Position numbers and translations under genes: made by a program. A stretch of 64,000 nt of DNA, from NCBI GenBank assembly GCA_022820625.1, contig JAJEFE010000062.1, positions 21,887 through 85,886 of the forward strand, written 5' to 3'. Positions within the stretch are counted from its first letter, which is position 1; every line of letters starts with the position of its first letter. The notes under the pieces were generated by a model. The model was not told the origin of the DNA, did no database searches, and worked only from the letters and a program-made list of their open reading frames with translations. The stretch comes from Gammaproteobacteria bacterium (GTDB taxonomy: Bacteria > Pseudomonadota > Gammaproteobacteria > Steroidobacterales > Rariloculaceae). This document shows positions 35,816-44,203 of this stretch, one piece after another.

Positions 35816-37135
35816 GTGAGCCAACCCATCGATGCTCTGATTTGCCCGCGCTGGACCATCGCAGTGGAACCCGATACCGCTGTACGGGAGGCGCTTTGTC
35901 TCGCGGTCCAGGGCGGCAAGATCCTGGAATTGTTACCGAGAGAGCAGGCATTGCAGCGCTACGCTCCCGCAGAGGTATACGAGCGCCCGGACCACGTGCT
36001 GATGCCGGGGTTGGTGAACGCCCACACCCACGCCGCCATGTCGCTGATGCGCGGCTTCGCGGACGACATGCCCCTGAAGCAGTGGCTCACCGAGAAAGTC
36101 TGGCCCACCGAAATGAGATTCGCGGCGCCGGAGTACGTTGCGGATGGCGCCCGGCTGGCCGTTGCGGAGATGCTGCGGGGAGGGATCACCTGCTTTGCCG
36201 ACATGTACTTCTACCCGCTGTCGACAGCCCAGGTGGCCGCGGAGAGCGGGATCAGGCTGGTGGCGGGCATGATCGCGCTGGAATTTCCCACTCCGTGGGC
36301 GGCCGATGCCGCCGAGTACATACGCAAGGGACTTGCCGTTCACGACTCGGTTCGCTCCGAGCCGCTGGTGAGCACGATGTTCGCGCCCCACGCCCCCTAC
36401 ACCGTCGCGGACGGCACACTGAAACGCATTCGCCAGCTCGCCGACCAGCTCGACGTGCCAGTGCAGACGCATCTCCACGAGACCGCCGGGGAGATCGACG
36501 ACTCCATCTCGGAGACGGGGCGGCGACCGATTCGGCGCCTCGACGATCTGGGGCTGATCAATCCGGGCCTGATGGCCGTGCACGCCACTCAACTGAGCGC
36601 CGGAGAAATAGATCTTCTGGCGCTGAACGGATGCAGCGTGATCCATTGCCCGCGCTCCAACCTCAAGCTGGCGAGCGGCGCTTGTCCCGTGGCCGACTTG
36701 CTGGCGGCGGGCGTTAACGTGGCGCTGGGAACCGACGGGGCGGCCAGCAACAACCGGCTGGATCTCTGGGCCGAAATGGACACCGCGGCGCTGCTCGGCA
36801 AGTGGGTCGCCGGCGACGCCGCTGCCCTGCCCGCTCCGGAGTTGTTGAAGATGGCCACCATCAACGGCGCCCGGGCGCTGGGACTCGAAGACGCCATCGG
36901 CTCGCTGGAGCCGGGCAAAAACGCGGATGTGATCTGCGTGCGCCTGGGCGCGGCGGAGACGCGTCCGGTGCACGACCCGGTATCTCAACTGGTTTATGCA
37001 GCCGGGCGGGAACACGTCACCGATGTCTGGGTAGCCGGACAGCACCTGTTGGACGACGGCACGCTCACACGGATGGAAACGGCTGCCGTATGCGACAGGG
37101 CCGACCGATGGGCGAACAGGATGCACGTCTCGTGA
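35816..37135 (+). CDS. Amidohydrolase, 5-methylthioadenosine/S-adenosylhomocysteine deaminase type
   Basis: This metal-dependent deaminase of the TRZ/ATZ-MtaD group converts S-adenosylhomocysteine or methylthioadenosine to the inosine form. The 439 residues contain the HxH metal pair at 70-72 (GLVNAHTHAAMSLMRG), a third ligand in VQTHLHET, HATQLS, and the catalytic Asp in GTDGAASNN. The start is GTG. It overlaps ubiG, a SAM-dependent methyltransferase that yields S-adenosylhomocysteine. This order (mtaD-like, ubiG, gph, yciK) occurs in other gammaproteobacteria and fits a role in clearing that product. Confidence 0.88.
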   Translation: MSQPIDALICPRWTIAVEPDTAVREALCLAVQGGKILELLPREQALQRYAPAEVYERPDHVLMPGLVNAHTHAAMSLMRGFADDMPLKQWLTEKVWPTEMRFAAPEYVADGARLAVAEMLRGGITCFADMYFYPLSTAQVAAESGIRLVAGMIALEFPTPWAADAAEYIRKGLAVHDSVRSEPLVSTMFAPHAPYTVADGTLKRIRQLADQLDVPVQTHLHETAGEIDDSISETGRRPIRRLDDLGLINPGLMAVHATQLSAGEIDLLALNGCSVIHCPRSNLKLASGACPVADLLAAGVNVALGTDGAASNNRLDLWAEMDTAALLGKWVAGDAAALPAPELLKMATINGARALGLEDAIGSLEPGKNADVICVRLGAAETRPVHDPVSQLVYAAGREHVTDVWVAGQHLLDDGTLTRMETAAVCDRADRWANRMHVS

Positions 37136-37848
37136 GCCGGACCGAGCGCAACGCGGACCCCGAGGAACTGGCCAGATTCGAAGCGCTGGCCGGCCGTTGG
37201 TGGAACCCCGACGGCCCAATGAAAGCGCTGCACGAAATCAATCCGTTGCGTCTGGATTACATCGACAGACGCGCTCCCCTGAAGGGCGCGCGCGTACTGG
37301 ATGTGGGCTGCGGTGCGGGCCTGTTGAGCGAGGGAATGGCCCGGCGCGGCGCACGTGTCCTGGGCATCGACCTTGCCCGCGCCAGCCTCGACGTGGCCGC
37401 CGATCACGCCCGGGAGCACGATATCGAGGTGGAATACCGGTGCCAGGGCGCCGAGGAGCTGGCCGCCGAGCAGCCCGGAGCATTTGAAGTCGTGACCTGC
37501 ATGGAAATGCTGGAGCATGTTCCGGACCCCTCTCTGGTCGTCGCAGCGTGTGCCCGCGCAGTACAACCGGGCGGAACGGTGTTCTTTTCCACGATCAATC
37601 GCAACCTGAAGAGTTTTCTGCTGGCCATCGTCGGCGCGGAGCATGTGCTGGGGATGCTGCCGAGAGGCACCCACGAGTACGAAAAGCTGATACGCCCGTC
37701 AGAGCTGGCCGCCTGGTGCCGGGAAGCCGGACTGCAGGTACTGGATATCACCGGTTTGCATTACAACCCCCTGACCCGGAGCTTCCGGCTCGGGGGCAAT
37801 GTCGATGTCAACTACTTTGTCGAGACGCAGCCAGAAATTGCGGAATGA
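37132..37848 (+). CDS. ubiG: Ubiquinone biosynthesis O-methyltransferase
   Basis: UbiG carries out both O-methylations of ubiquinone synthesis at the inner membrane face. The 238 residues begin at a GTG overlapping the previous stop (GTGA, 37132-37135), giving the family N terminus with ELARFEALAGRWWNPDG. Further motifs are LHEINPLRLDYID, the SAM-binding VLDVGCGAGLLSEGMA, EMLEHVPDPS and FFSTINRNLKSFLLAIVGAE. An in-frame ATG at 37108 would add eight residues. The stop overlaps the gph start. Confidence 0.95.
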   Translation: MSRTERNADPEELARFEALAGRWWNPDGPMKALHEINPLRLDYIDRRAPLKGARVLDVGCGAGLLSEGMARRGARVLGIDLARASLDVAADHAREHDIEVEYRCQGAEELAAEQPGAFEVVTCMEMLEHVPDPSLVVAACARAVQPGGTVFFSTINRNLKSFLLAIVGAEHVLGMLPRGTHEYEKLIRPSELAAWCREAGLQVLDITGLHYNPLTRSFRLGGNVDVNYFVETQPEIAE

Positions 37849-38507
37849 ACGTTAAGGCCGTTCTCATGGACCTGGACGGAACGCTGGTGGATACCGCTCC
37901 GGACCTGGTCGGCGTGCTGAACACGCTTCTGGTTGACCGCAGTCGTCCGCCCGTACCCTTTGCCATCGCCCGCAACGAGGTTTCCAACGGCGCCCTGGGA
38001 CTTTTGCGGCTGGGTTTTCCCGAGCACGGCAGCGACGAAGAGCTTGAACCGTTGCGCCTGGAATTTCTTGAAATCTACACACGTAACGTATGCGTATATT
38101 CCCGTTTATTTAACGGGTTAGATTATATTCTTTCAAAATTACATAAAGAATCGGTCTCGTGGGGTATAGTCACGAACAAACCTCACTCCATGACGGCTCC
38201 GTTACTTGAAGCACTCGACCTGCCCCATCTGCCAGGTTGCGTCGTCAGCGGAGACCGGCTCCCGCAGCGCAAACCCCACCCTGCCCCGCTGTTGCTTGGC
38301 GCCGAGGAACTGGGCATCGGCGCGGAGCGCTGCATCTACGTCGGTGACGCACGCCGCGACATCGACGCCGGAAGGGCCGCGGGCATGGCCACCGTCGCCG
38401 CCGCCTACGGCTACATCCGCGCTTCCGACGATCCCGCGCAATGGGGCGCCTCTGCGGTCGTCCGGCGCCCCGGGGAACTGCTCGATGCAGTGAACGGCCT
38501 GGCATGA
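37845..38507 (+). CDS. gph: Phosphoglycolate phosphatase (HAD family)
   Basis: Gph removes phosphate from 2-phosphoglycolate formed by DNA repair and oxidative damage. The 220 residues show HAD motif I (LMDLDGTLVDTAPDL), motif II region (GIVTNKP), motif III lysine (RKPHPAPLL), and motif IV (YVGDARRDIDAGRAAG). A 60-base AT-rich stretch at about 38090-38150 interrupts the GC-rich codon use, without breaking the frame. ATGA overlaps join it to ubiG and to yciK. Confidence 0.93.
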   Translation: MNVKAVLMDLDGTLVDTAPDLVGVLNTLLVDRSRPPVPFAIARNEVSNGALGLLRLGFPEHGSDEELEPLRLEFLEIYTRNVCVYSRLFNGLDYILSKLHKESVSWGIVTNKPHSMTAPLLEALDLPHLPGCVVSGDRLPQRKPHPAPLLLGAEELGIGAERCIYVGDARRDIDAGRAAGMATVAAAYGYIRASDDPAQWGASAVVRRPGELLDAVNGLA

Positions 38508-39259
38508 ACCGCCCCATGTCATTGCGCACCTACAAGCCGCGCATCGATCTGCTGGAGGGCCGGGTGATCCTCGTCACGGGGGCCAATCGAGGGATCGGCC
38601 TGGCGGTGGCCCGGGATTTCGCGCGCCATGGCGCCACCGTCATCCTGCACGGGCGGGACGAGAAGGCACTGGATGGCCTGTATCGCGAGTTGAGTGAACT
38701 TGGTCCCGAACCCGCCGTCGCGGCACTGGACCTCGAATTCGCCCAGGGCAAGGACTACCATGACCTGACCACCCAACTGGAGACCCGATTCGGCAAACTG
38801 GATGGGCTGCTCCACAACGCCAGCATTCTCGGCGACCGCAGTCCCGTCGAGCACTACGATATCGGCCTGTGGCAGAAGGTGATGCACGTCAACTTCAACG
38901 CGGCCTTCATTCTCACGCGGTGCCTGCTGCCCCTCATGCGCCGCTCCGAAGACGCCTCCGTGGTATTCACGACCAGCGGAGTAGGCAACCAGGGGCGAGC
39001 CTACTGGGGCGCCTACTGTTGTTCCAAATTCGCCACGGAGGGTCTGACGCAGACTCTGGCTGATGAACTGGAAAACACGAACATCAGGGTGAACTGTATC
39101 GACCCAGGGGCCGTTCGCACTGCCATGCGGCAGGCAGCTTACCCGGCTGAAGATCCCCGGACCCTGCCAACGCCCGAGAGCCTGACCGGCGCCTACCTGT
39201 ACCTCCTGGGGCCTGACAGCCGGCGGGTGAACGGAGAACGCATAAGGGCACAGCCCTGA
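38504..39259 (+). CDS. yciK: YciK-type short-chain dehydrogenase
   Basis: This NAD(P)-dependent short-chain oxidoreductase has 251 residues and an unknown substrate. It has the cofactor loop VTGANRGIGLAVARDFARHG, LHNASILGDRSP, the Ser (TTSGVG) and the catalytic YxxxK-type YCCSKFA. The last three-residue spacing reads Y-C-C-S-K, as expected. It ends the mtaD-ubiG-gph-yciK operon and overlaps gph by four bases. The same neighbourhood is typical for YciK in Pseudomonas-like genomes. Confidence 0.9.
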   Translation: MNRPMSLRTYKPRIDLLEGRVILVTGANRGIGLAVARDFARHGATVILHGRDEKALDGLYRELSELGPEPAVAALDLEFAQGKDYHDLTTQLETRFGKLDGLLHNASILGDRSPVEHYDIGLWQKVMHVNFNAAFILTRCLLPLMRRSEDASVVFTTSGVGNQGRAYWGAYCCSKFATEGLTQTLADELENTNIRVNCIDPGAVRTAMRQAAYPAEDPRTLPTPESLTGAYLYLLGPDSRRVNGERIRAQP

Positions 39260-39297
39260 GCGCTTGCACACGGTCTGTTGCAAGCGCAGACCCTTTT
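39260..39297 (+). terminator. Terminator after yciK
   Basis: A nine-base perfect stem, GCGCTTGCA with TGCAAGCGC (39260-39268 and 39279-39287), is followed by AGACCCTTTT. It lies between the convergent yciK and rluB genes. Confidence 0.6.
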
Positions 39298-39302
39298 GCG
39301 GC

Positions 39303-40049
39303 TCAGCCGCCGGATTCGGATCGCAGTCCGACTGCGCCGTACAGGGCCTCAAGCTCCGGTACGGTCAGTTGTCTTGTCATGCCACGATGCATGTCGCCAA
39401 GCGCTACCGGACCGTATTCGGTTCGCAGCAGCCGGTTGACCGGGATGTCCAGCGCCGCGAACAGGCGCCGAATCTCCCGGTTACGGCCTCCGTGGAGCGA
39501 AACACGGTACCAGGCGTTGGCGCCCGAGCCGCCGTGCATCGCTATGCTATCGAATTTCGCGACTCCGTCCTCCAGTTCAATTCCGTCTCGCAGTTGCTTC
39601 AACTGCCTGGTCGAAAGCCGCCCGAGTATACGCACGGCGTATTGCCTGGGAATCTCGTAGCTCGGGTGCATCAGGCGATGCGCGAGTTGACCGTCGGTGG
39701 TGAGGAGCAGCAGACCGGCGGTGTTGATATCCAGGCGGCCCACCGCGATCCAGCGGCCCCGTCGCGGCGGTCTGACCTGCTGAAAAACGGTCGGCCGCCC
39801 CTCAGGGTCCCGGCGGGTGGTGACTTCGCCCACGCGCTTGTAGTAGGCGATGCACTGCGCGGGGCCGGCCGCGGTGGGCAGGTGCAACAAGCGTCCGTCG
39901 AGGTAGACGCGTTCGTTGCCCGAGAGCTGATCGCCCAACCTGGCCGGGACATCCTCGACGACCAGGCGCCCCTGCCTGATCCAACGCTCCACCTGCCTGC
40001 GCGAAGCCACGCCGGCGTTCGCCAGCACCTTCTGAATGCGCTCAGCCAC
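39303..40049 (-). CDS. rluB: 23S rRNA pseudouridine(2605) synthase
   Basis: RluB modifies U2605 of 23S rRNA. The 248 residues have an S4 RNA-binding domain (RIQKVLANAGVASRRQVERWIRQG, about 1-60) and the pseudouridine synthase domain with the catalytic Asp in VGRLDINTAGLLLLTTDG. NREIRRLFAALDIPVNRL and the family ending RTEYGPVALGDM follow. It overlaps scpB by eight bases, an association common in gammaproteobacteria. Confidence 0.95.
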   Translation of the reverse strand: MAERIQKVLANAGVASRRQVERWIRQGRLVVEDVPARLGDQLSGNERVYLDGRLLHLPTAAGPAQCIAYYKRVGEVTTRRDPEGRPTVFQQVRPPRRGRWIAVGRLDINTAGLLLLTTDGQLAHRLMHPSYEIPRQYAVRILGRLSTRQLKQLRDGIELEDGVAKFDSIAMHGGSGANAWYRVSLHGGRNREIRRLFAALDIPVNRLLRTEYGPVALGDMHRGMTRQLTVPELEALYGAVGLRSESGG

Positions 40050-40674
40050 CGGTGTCGGTCGAATCCGGATCCTCCAGCGCTGCCTGGTCCGGCAGTTCAG
40101 CCGGCAGACCGGGTTCGGGAAGCTCCAGCGCCACGTTGAGATCGTCCAGGTCCCGGATCTCCGACAGCGGCGGCAGATCGTCTAGCTTCTTCAACCCGAA
40201 GTAGTCCAGAAATTCCTTCGTCGTGGCGTAGAGAGCAGGCTTGCCGGGCACATCCCTGCGGCCGACCACGCGAATCCAGCCGCGCTCCAGCAAGGTCCTG
40301 ACCATGTTGGTGCTGACCGAAACACCGCGAACCTGTTCGATATCACCCCGGGTCACGGGCTGCCGATAGGCGATCAGGGCCAGCGTCTCCAGCATTGCCC
40401 TGGAGTACCGGGGAGCGCGCTGCTCCCAGAGCGGGGCGAGCCGCGAGGTCATGGATTGGCGGATCTGGATCCGGTAGCCGCTGGCAACCTCCCTGAGTTC
40501 GATGCCACGGCCCTTGTAGTCGTTGCCGAGTTCCTGGAGAGCGGCCCTTATCGTTCTGCGCTCCACGTCCCCGGAGCCGGCCGCGAACAGCTCGTCGAGC
40601 TGGTCCAGGCTCAACGGTCGCCCGGCCCCAAGGAGGGCGGCCTCGACAACATGCTTGATCTCCGCGATTTCCAT
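40042..40674 (-). CDS. scpB: Segregation and condensation protein B
   Basis: ScpB is the kite subunit of the SMC condensin complex. The 210 residues contain two winged-helix domains with VEAALLGAGRPLSLDQLDEL, ETLALIAYRQPVTRGDIEQV, RGWIRVVGRRDVPGKPALY and TTKEFLDYFGLKKLDDLPPL. It lies between rluB and scpA. The partner smc gene is also in this window (49474-52980), about 9 kb away. Confidence 0.95.
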   Translation of the reverse strand: MEIAEIKHVVEAALLGAGRPLSLDQLDELFAAGSGDVERRTIRAALQELGNDYKGRGIELREVASGYRIQIRQSMTSRLAPLWEQRAPRYSRAMLETLALIAYRQPVTRGDIEQVRGVSVSTNMVRTLLERGWIRVVGRRDVPGKPALYATTKEFLDYFGLKKLDDLPPLSEIRDLDDLNVALELPEPGLPAELPDQAALEDPDSTDTGG

Positions 40675-40683
40675 CGCTGCCGC

Positions 40684-41607
40684 TCAGGCGCGCTGTTCTT
40701 CCGGGCCTGCGCTGTCCGGGCCTGCGCTGTCCGGGCCCGGTGCGTCCGCAGCGGCCCGCAGATAGATGGGCCCGTAGAGTTCGTTCTGCACGACATCCAC
40801 CGTGGCTTCCTTGATCAACTCCAGGATGGCGAGAAACGTCACCGTCAGGCCGGGCCGGCCCTCAGCAGGGTCGAAAAGCCGTCTGAACTCGGTGAACCCG
40901 GTGTCTTTGAGCGCGTCCAGGATCTGTGACATGCGCTCCCTGACGGACAGGCGCTCCCGCTGGACGTGATGGTGAGAGTACAGATCAGCCCGCCGGACGG
41001 CATCGTGGAACGCCAGCAGCAGTTCCCTCAGGTCGACCTCCGGAGGCTTGGTGACCAATCGCTTTCCCTCGACCTCCGCGGCCGCCTGAGCGATATCCCG
41101 TTCCATGCGCTGCAGCGCGTCCATGTCCTCGGCGGCCGTCTTGAATCGCTCGTATTCCTGAAGGCGGCGGACCAGTTCGGCGCGGGGGTCCTCCTCCTCC
41201 TCGCTGTCTCCCGGTGGCCGCGGCAATAGCATCCTCGACTTGATCTCGGCCAGGGTGGCCGCCATGACCAGATATTCGCCCGCCAATTCAAACTGCATGT
41301 CCTGCATGAGTTCGATATAGCGCGTGTACTGCTCGGTGACATCGGCGATGGGGATGTCGAGAATGTCCAGGTTCTGCCGCCTTATGAGGTACAGCAGCAG
41401 GTCGAGCGGCCCTTCAAAGGCCTGGAGAAAGACCTTGAGGGCGTGCGGTGGGATATAGAGGTCCCGTGGCAGCTCCGTAACCGGTTCTCCCTCAACCACT
41501 GCGAAGGGCATCTCACGTTGCCGGGGATCGCCCGCCTCGCCGGAGATGGGTGGCGCCGTGGGAACCAGCTTGAGCCTGGGTTTTGATGAACTCCGGGTTT
41601 CAGTCAT
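40684..41607 (-). CDS. scpA: Segregation and condensation protein A
   Basis: ScpA is the kleisin that bridges the two SMC heads. The 307 residues include the N-terminal FEGPLDLLLYLIRRQNLDIL, ADVTEQYTRYIELMQ and the C-terminal winged helix with GLTVTFLAILELIKEATVDV. Both ends are longer than in the shortest homologues: a 45-residue lead and a low-complexity tail made of a GPDSAGPDSA repeat. That tail is encoded by a 15-base tandem repeat at 40703-40732. It starts one base after the M50 protease gene stop on the same strand. Confidence 0.95.
   Translation of the reverse strand: MTETRSSSKPRLKLVPTAPPISGEAGDPRQREMPFAVVEGEPVTELPRDLYIPPHALKVFLQAFEGPLDLLLYLIRRQNLDILDIPIADVTEQYTRYIELMQDMQFELAGEYLVMAATLAEIKSRMLLPRPPGDSEEEEDPRAELVRRLQEYERFKTAAEDMDALQRMERDIAQAAAEVEGKRLVTKPPEVDLRELLLAFHDAVRRADLYSHHHVQRERLSVRERMSQILDALKDTGFTEFRRLFDPAEGRPGLTVTFLAILELIKEATVDVVQNELYGPIYLRAAADAPGPDSAGPDSAGPEEQRA
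40703..40747. repeat. 15-base tandem repeat in the scpA 3' end
   Basis: GGGCCTGCGCTGTCC occurs twice in tandem (40703-40717, 40718-40732), followed by a degenerate third unit to 40747. On the coding strand it encodes repeated Gly-Pro-Asp-Ser-Ala in the ScpA tail. Confidence 0.9.
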
Positions 41608-42282
41608 TCATGCGAGTCCTGCTACCGTTCGCAGGAAGAATCTCAACAGAGGCAATCGCAGGGGATCCACCAGCGTCCAGAGAACGCCGGTGAACATCAA
41701 CGCAATCAGGATCAGAAACCCGAACGGCTCCACGTATTGCAAGGCGCGCGCAAATTGCGGCGGCAGCAGGCCCGCCAGCACACGCCCACCGTCAAGGGGC
41801 GGAATCGGCAACATGTTGAATACAGCCAGGAGGACGTTGATGACGACCCCGAACAAGCTCATTTGCACTATCCAGTCGCTTCCCAGGTCCAGGCCCAGAT
41901 CGAATGCGATCCGTTGCGACAGCAACAGCGCCCAGCCAAGCGCCATCGCCAAATTGACTGCCGGACCGGCGGCGGCCACGAGGATCATGTCGCGCCGCGG
42001 GTTACGGAGGTTGTGAAACGCCACCGGCACCGGCTTGGCCCAACCAAAGGCCCACATGCCGGAACTTGCTACCACCATGACAAAGGGCACGATGATCGTG
42101 CCGAGAGGATCGACGTGCTTGATCGGGTTGAGCGTCAGACGACCGGCATATTTGGCCGTCGGATCGCCGAGGTGCAACGCCACCCAACCGTGGGCGACTT
42201 CATGCACGGTAATCGCAAATATCATCGGAATGGCGACCGTCGCCACCAGGATCACGATGCTCATGATTTGCGCGTCCGGCAT
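41608..42282 (-). CDS. Site-2 protease family membrane metalloprotease (M50)
   Basis: This is a membrane-embedded zinc protease of the short M50 (YwhC-like) type. The 224 residues have about five or six membrane helices. The zinc motif HEVAHGWVALHLGDP is in the first third, and the third zinc ligand is in PIPPLDGGRVLAGLLPP. No PDZ domain is present, unlike RseP. Its substrate is unknown. It stands between the YciO gene and scpA on the same strand, a neighbourhood kept in many proteobacteria. Confidence 0.92.
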   Translation of the reverse strand: MPDAQIMSIVILVATVAIPMIFAITVHEVAHGWVALHLGDPTAKYAGRLTLNPIKHVDPLGTIIVPFVMVVASSGMWAFGWAKPVPVAFHNLRNPRRDMILVAAAGPAVNLAMALGWALLLSQRIAFDLGLDLGSDWIVQMSLFGVVINVLLAVFNMLPIPPLDGGRVLAGLLPPQFARALQYVEPFGFLILIALMFTGVLWTLVDPLRLPLLRFFLRTVAGLA

Positions 42283-42378
42283 CCGCGTAGCATAGCCCGG
42301 TTGACGCCTCGGCTGCTACCGCTCCGTGGGGGGCAACGATGCCGCTCAGGCTTGGCGAGACTCTTGTGCCGGGCGCCG

Positions 42379-42999
42379 CTACGTCAGACCGGCCACGCTG
42401 CCCTTGCCCTCGCGCAGGACCTGCACATCGCCCTTACTCAAATCCAGGACGGTGGTCGGCTCGATACCGCACGAGTCTCCGTCCACGATGAGGTCCACCT
42501 GGCGTTCCAGGCGATCGCGGATTTCCTGTGCGTCGGTCAGGGGGATTTCATCGCCGGGCAAGAGCAGGGTGGAACTGATCAGAGGCTCGCCGAGGGTCGC
42601 CAGCAGGGCCTGAGCAATGGGATGGTTCGGTATTCGCAAGCCGATCGATCGACGTTTCGGATCCTGCAGGCGCCGGGGAACTTCTCCGGTCGCACGCAGA
42701 ACGAACGTATACGGGCCGGGCGTCAGGGAGCGAAGCAGCCGGTAGGCCCAGTTGTCAAGGCGAGCGTACGTGGATATTTCCGACAGGTCCCGGCACACCA
42801 GCGTGAAATGGTGGCCCTTGCGGGTGCCGCGGAGCCGGCGGATGCGTTCCGCCGCCCACCGGTTCCCGAGGTACGCGCCCAGGGCATAACAGGAGTCGGT
42901 GGGATAGACGATCAGGCCACCGGACCGGATGATCCGCACCGCCCCTTCCAGCAGGCGCCCCTGGGGATTGTCGGGGTGAATCCGAAAAAACTGGCTCAT
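42379..42999 (-). CDS. yciO: YciO/Sua5/YrdC-domain protein (L-threonylcarbamoyladenylate synthase type)
   Basis: The 206 residues form a single YrdC fold. The closest known group is YciO, a paralogue of TsaC that can make threonylcarbamoyl-AMP only weakly in the species studied. Motifs are RIIRSGGLIVYPTDSCYALG, RLRGTRKGHHFTLVCRDLSE, SLTPGPYTFVLRATGEVPRR, SIGLRIPNHPIAQALL and STLLLPGDEIP. Its place before the M50 protease and scpA is typical of YciO rather than TsaC. Confidence 0.9.
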   Translation of the reverse strand: MSQFFRIHPDNPQGRLLEGAVRIIRSGGLIVYPTDSCYALGAYLGNRWAAERIRRLRGTRKGHHFTLVCRDLSEISTYARLDNWAYRLLRSLTPGPYTFVLRATGEVPRRLQDPKRRSIGLRIPNHPIAQALLATLGEPLISSTLLLPGDEIPLTDAQEIRDRLERQVDLIVDGDSCGIEPTTVLDLSKGDVQVLREGKGSVAGLT

Positions 43000-43058
43000 C
43001 GGGGCATTCTACTTCCGACTTGCGTTAAGATGCAGCGCTCGGAAGCGGCGCCACCGTC

Positions 43059-43604
43059 ATGCAGGCCCTGATCGACTTTCTGCCCATCATCGTCTTCTTC
43101 GCGGTCTACCAGGCCGCCGACATCTATGTTGCCACCGCAGCGCTTATCGTCGCCATGGCGTTGCAGATGGGCTACCAGTGGCTGCGGACCCGAACGGTCA
43201 ACAGGATGCTGCTCATTTCCGGGGGCCTCGTATTCCTGTTCGGCGGCATCACCCTGCTCTTCCGGAATCCGATCTTCATCCAGTGGAAGCCCACGGTCGT
43301 GAACTGGCTGTTCGCGGCGGGGTTTCTGGTCAGCCGCTACATCGGTTCCAAGACGATTACCGAACGCCTCATGGGCGAGGCCGTGGAACTGGAACCGAAC
43401 ATGTGGCGGCAGTTAAACCTCATGTGGGTCGGCAACTTCACCTTCCTCGGCGTGGCGAACATCTATGTCGTGTACAACTTTTCCGAAGCTGTCTGGGTGA
43501 ACTTCAAGCTGTTCGGCATGCTCGGGTTCACGCTGCTGATGGTGATCGTCCAGGTGGCCTGGATCGCCGCAAAGACAGCCGATCGACAGCACCAGGAGGG
43601 TTGA
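43059..43604 (+). CDS. yciB: YciB/IspZ inner membrane septation protein
   Basis: YciB is a multi-pass inner membrane protein needed for normal envelope integrity and septation. The 181 residues have five or six helices and the family patterns LIDFLPIIVFFAVYQAADIYVA-like start, TRTVNRML, GGITLLFRNPIFIQWKPTVVN, and the ending FKLFGMLGFTLLMVIVQ. It is followed two bases later by yciI and then bolA, a familiar yciB-yciI-bolA order. Confidence 0.95.
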   Translation: MQALIDFLPIIVFFAVYQAADIYVATAALIVAMALQMGYQWLRTRTVNRMLLISGGLVFLFGGITLLFRNPIFIQWKPTVVNWLFAAGFLVSRYIGSKTITERLMGEAVELEPNMWRQLNLMWVGNFTFLGVANIYVVYNFSEAVWVNFKLFGMLGFTLLMVIVQVAWIAAKTADRQHQEG

Positions 43605-43606
43605 TC

Positions 43607-43906
43607 GTGCTGTACTGCATCCTGGCCCGGGACGTGCCCGACAGCGAACCGCTCAGAGCAAAGGCGAGGAAAGCGCACCTGGGCCGTTACCGGAAACTGG
43701 TCGAGGCAGGGCGGCTCATCGCCGCCGGTCCCCTGCCGAATATCGATGCGCCGGACCCGGGTCCGGCCGGCGTGGCCGGCAGCCTGACCATCGCCGAGTT
43801 CGAATCGCTCGAGGACGCCCGCGAATGGGCCGAGTCGGATCCGTTCGTCGAGTCCGGCGCCTACGAATCCGTGGAAGTGCACCCGTTCAAACAGGTCCTG
43901 CCGTGA
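43607..43906 (+). CDS. yciI: YciI family protein
   Basis: YciI is a small ferredoxin-like protein of unclear enzymatic role. The 99 residues start at GTG with AGGAGG (43594-43599) seven bases upstream. They contain LYCILARDVPDSEPLR, the KAHLGRYRKLVEAGRLIAAGPL core with the conserved His, and EWAESDPFVESGAYESVEV with the conserved Asp-Pro-Phe. The frame is open further upstream but overlaps yciB. The stop overlaps the bolA start as GTGA. Confidence 0.92.
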   Translation: MLYCILARDVPDSEPLRAKARKAHLGRYRKLVEAGRLIAAGPLPNIDAPDPGPAGVAGSLTIAEFESLEDAREWAESDPFVESGAYESVEVHPFKQVLP

Positions 43907-44190
43907 GCAAGGACCGGCTCCGCCTGATACGTTCACGGCTTGAAACCGCTTTTGAACCGGCGCAACTGGAATTGGTTGACGAGAGCCATCTGCACGTGGG
44001 CCACGCCGGCGCCGCTGACGGCAAGGGTCACTTCAGGGTGCGAATCGTTTCAGACCGATTCCGGGATACCCGGCCCATTCAGCGGCAGCGAATGGTATTC
44101 GAGGCGCTCGGGGAGCTGATGCAGACCGACATCCACGCCCTGAGCATTTCCGCACAACCCCCGACCGCCGCGGATACCGGCGGTAACTGA
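43903..44190 (+). CDS. bolA: BolA family protein
   Basis: BolA proteins partner monothiol glutaredoxins in iron-sulfur and redox control, and some act as regulators. The 95 residues show LIRSRLETAFEPAQLELVDES, HLHVGHAGAADGKGHFRVRI with the cluster-ligand histidine, VSDRFRDTRPIQRQRMV and DIHALSISAQPP. Translation starts at a GTG overlapping the yciI stop. The parvulin lipoprotein gene follows after 13 bases. Confidence 0.93.
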   Translation: MSKDRLRLIRSRLETAFEPAQLELVDESHLHVGHAGAADGKGHFRVRIVSDRFRDTRPIQRQRMVFEALGELMQTDIHALSISAQPPTAADTGGN

Positions 44191-44203
44191 CGACGAGATC
44201 ACC

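Noticed and set aside
36802..37848. A longer ubiG start inside the deaminase gene
   Set aside because: The upstream part is in a shadow frame; the GTGA overlap start at 37132 gives the usual family N terminus.
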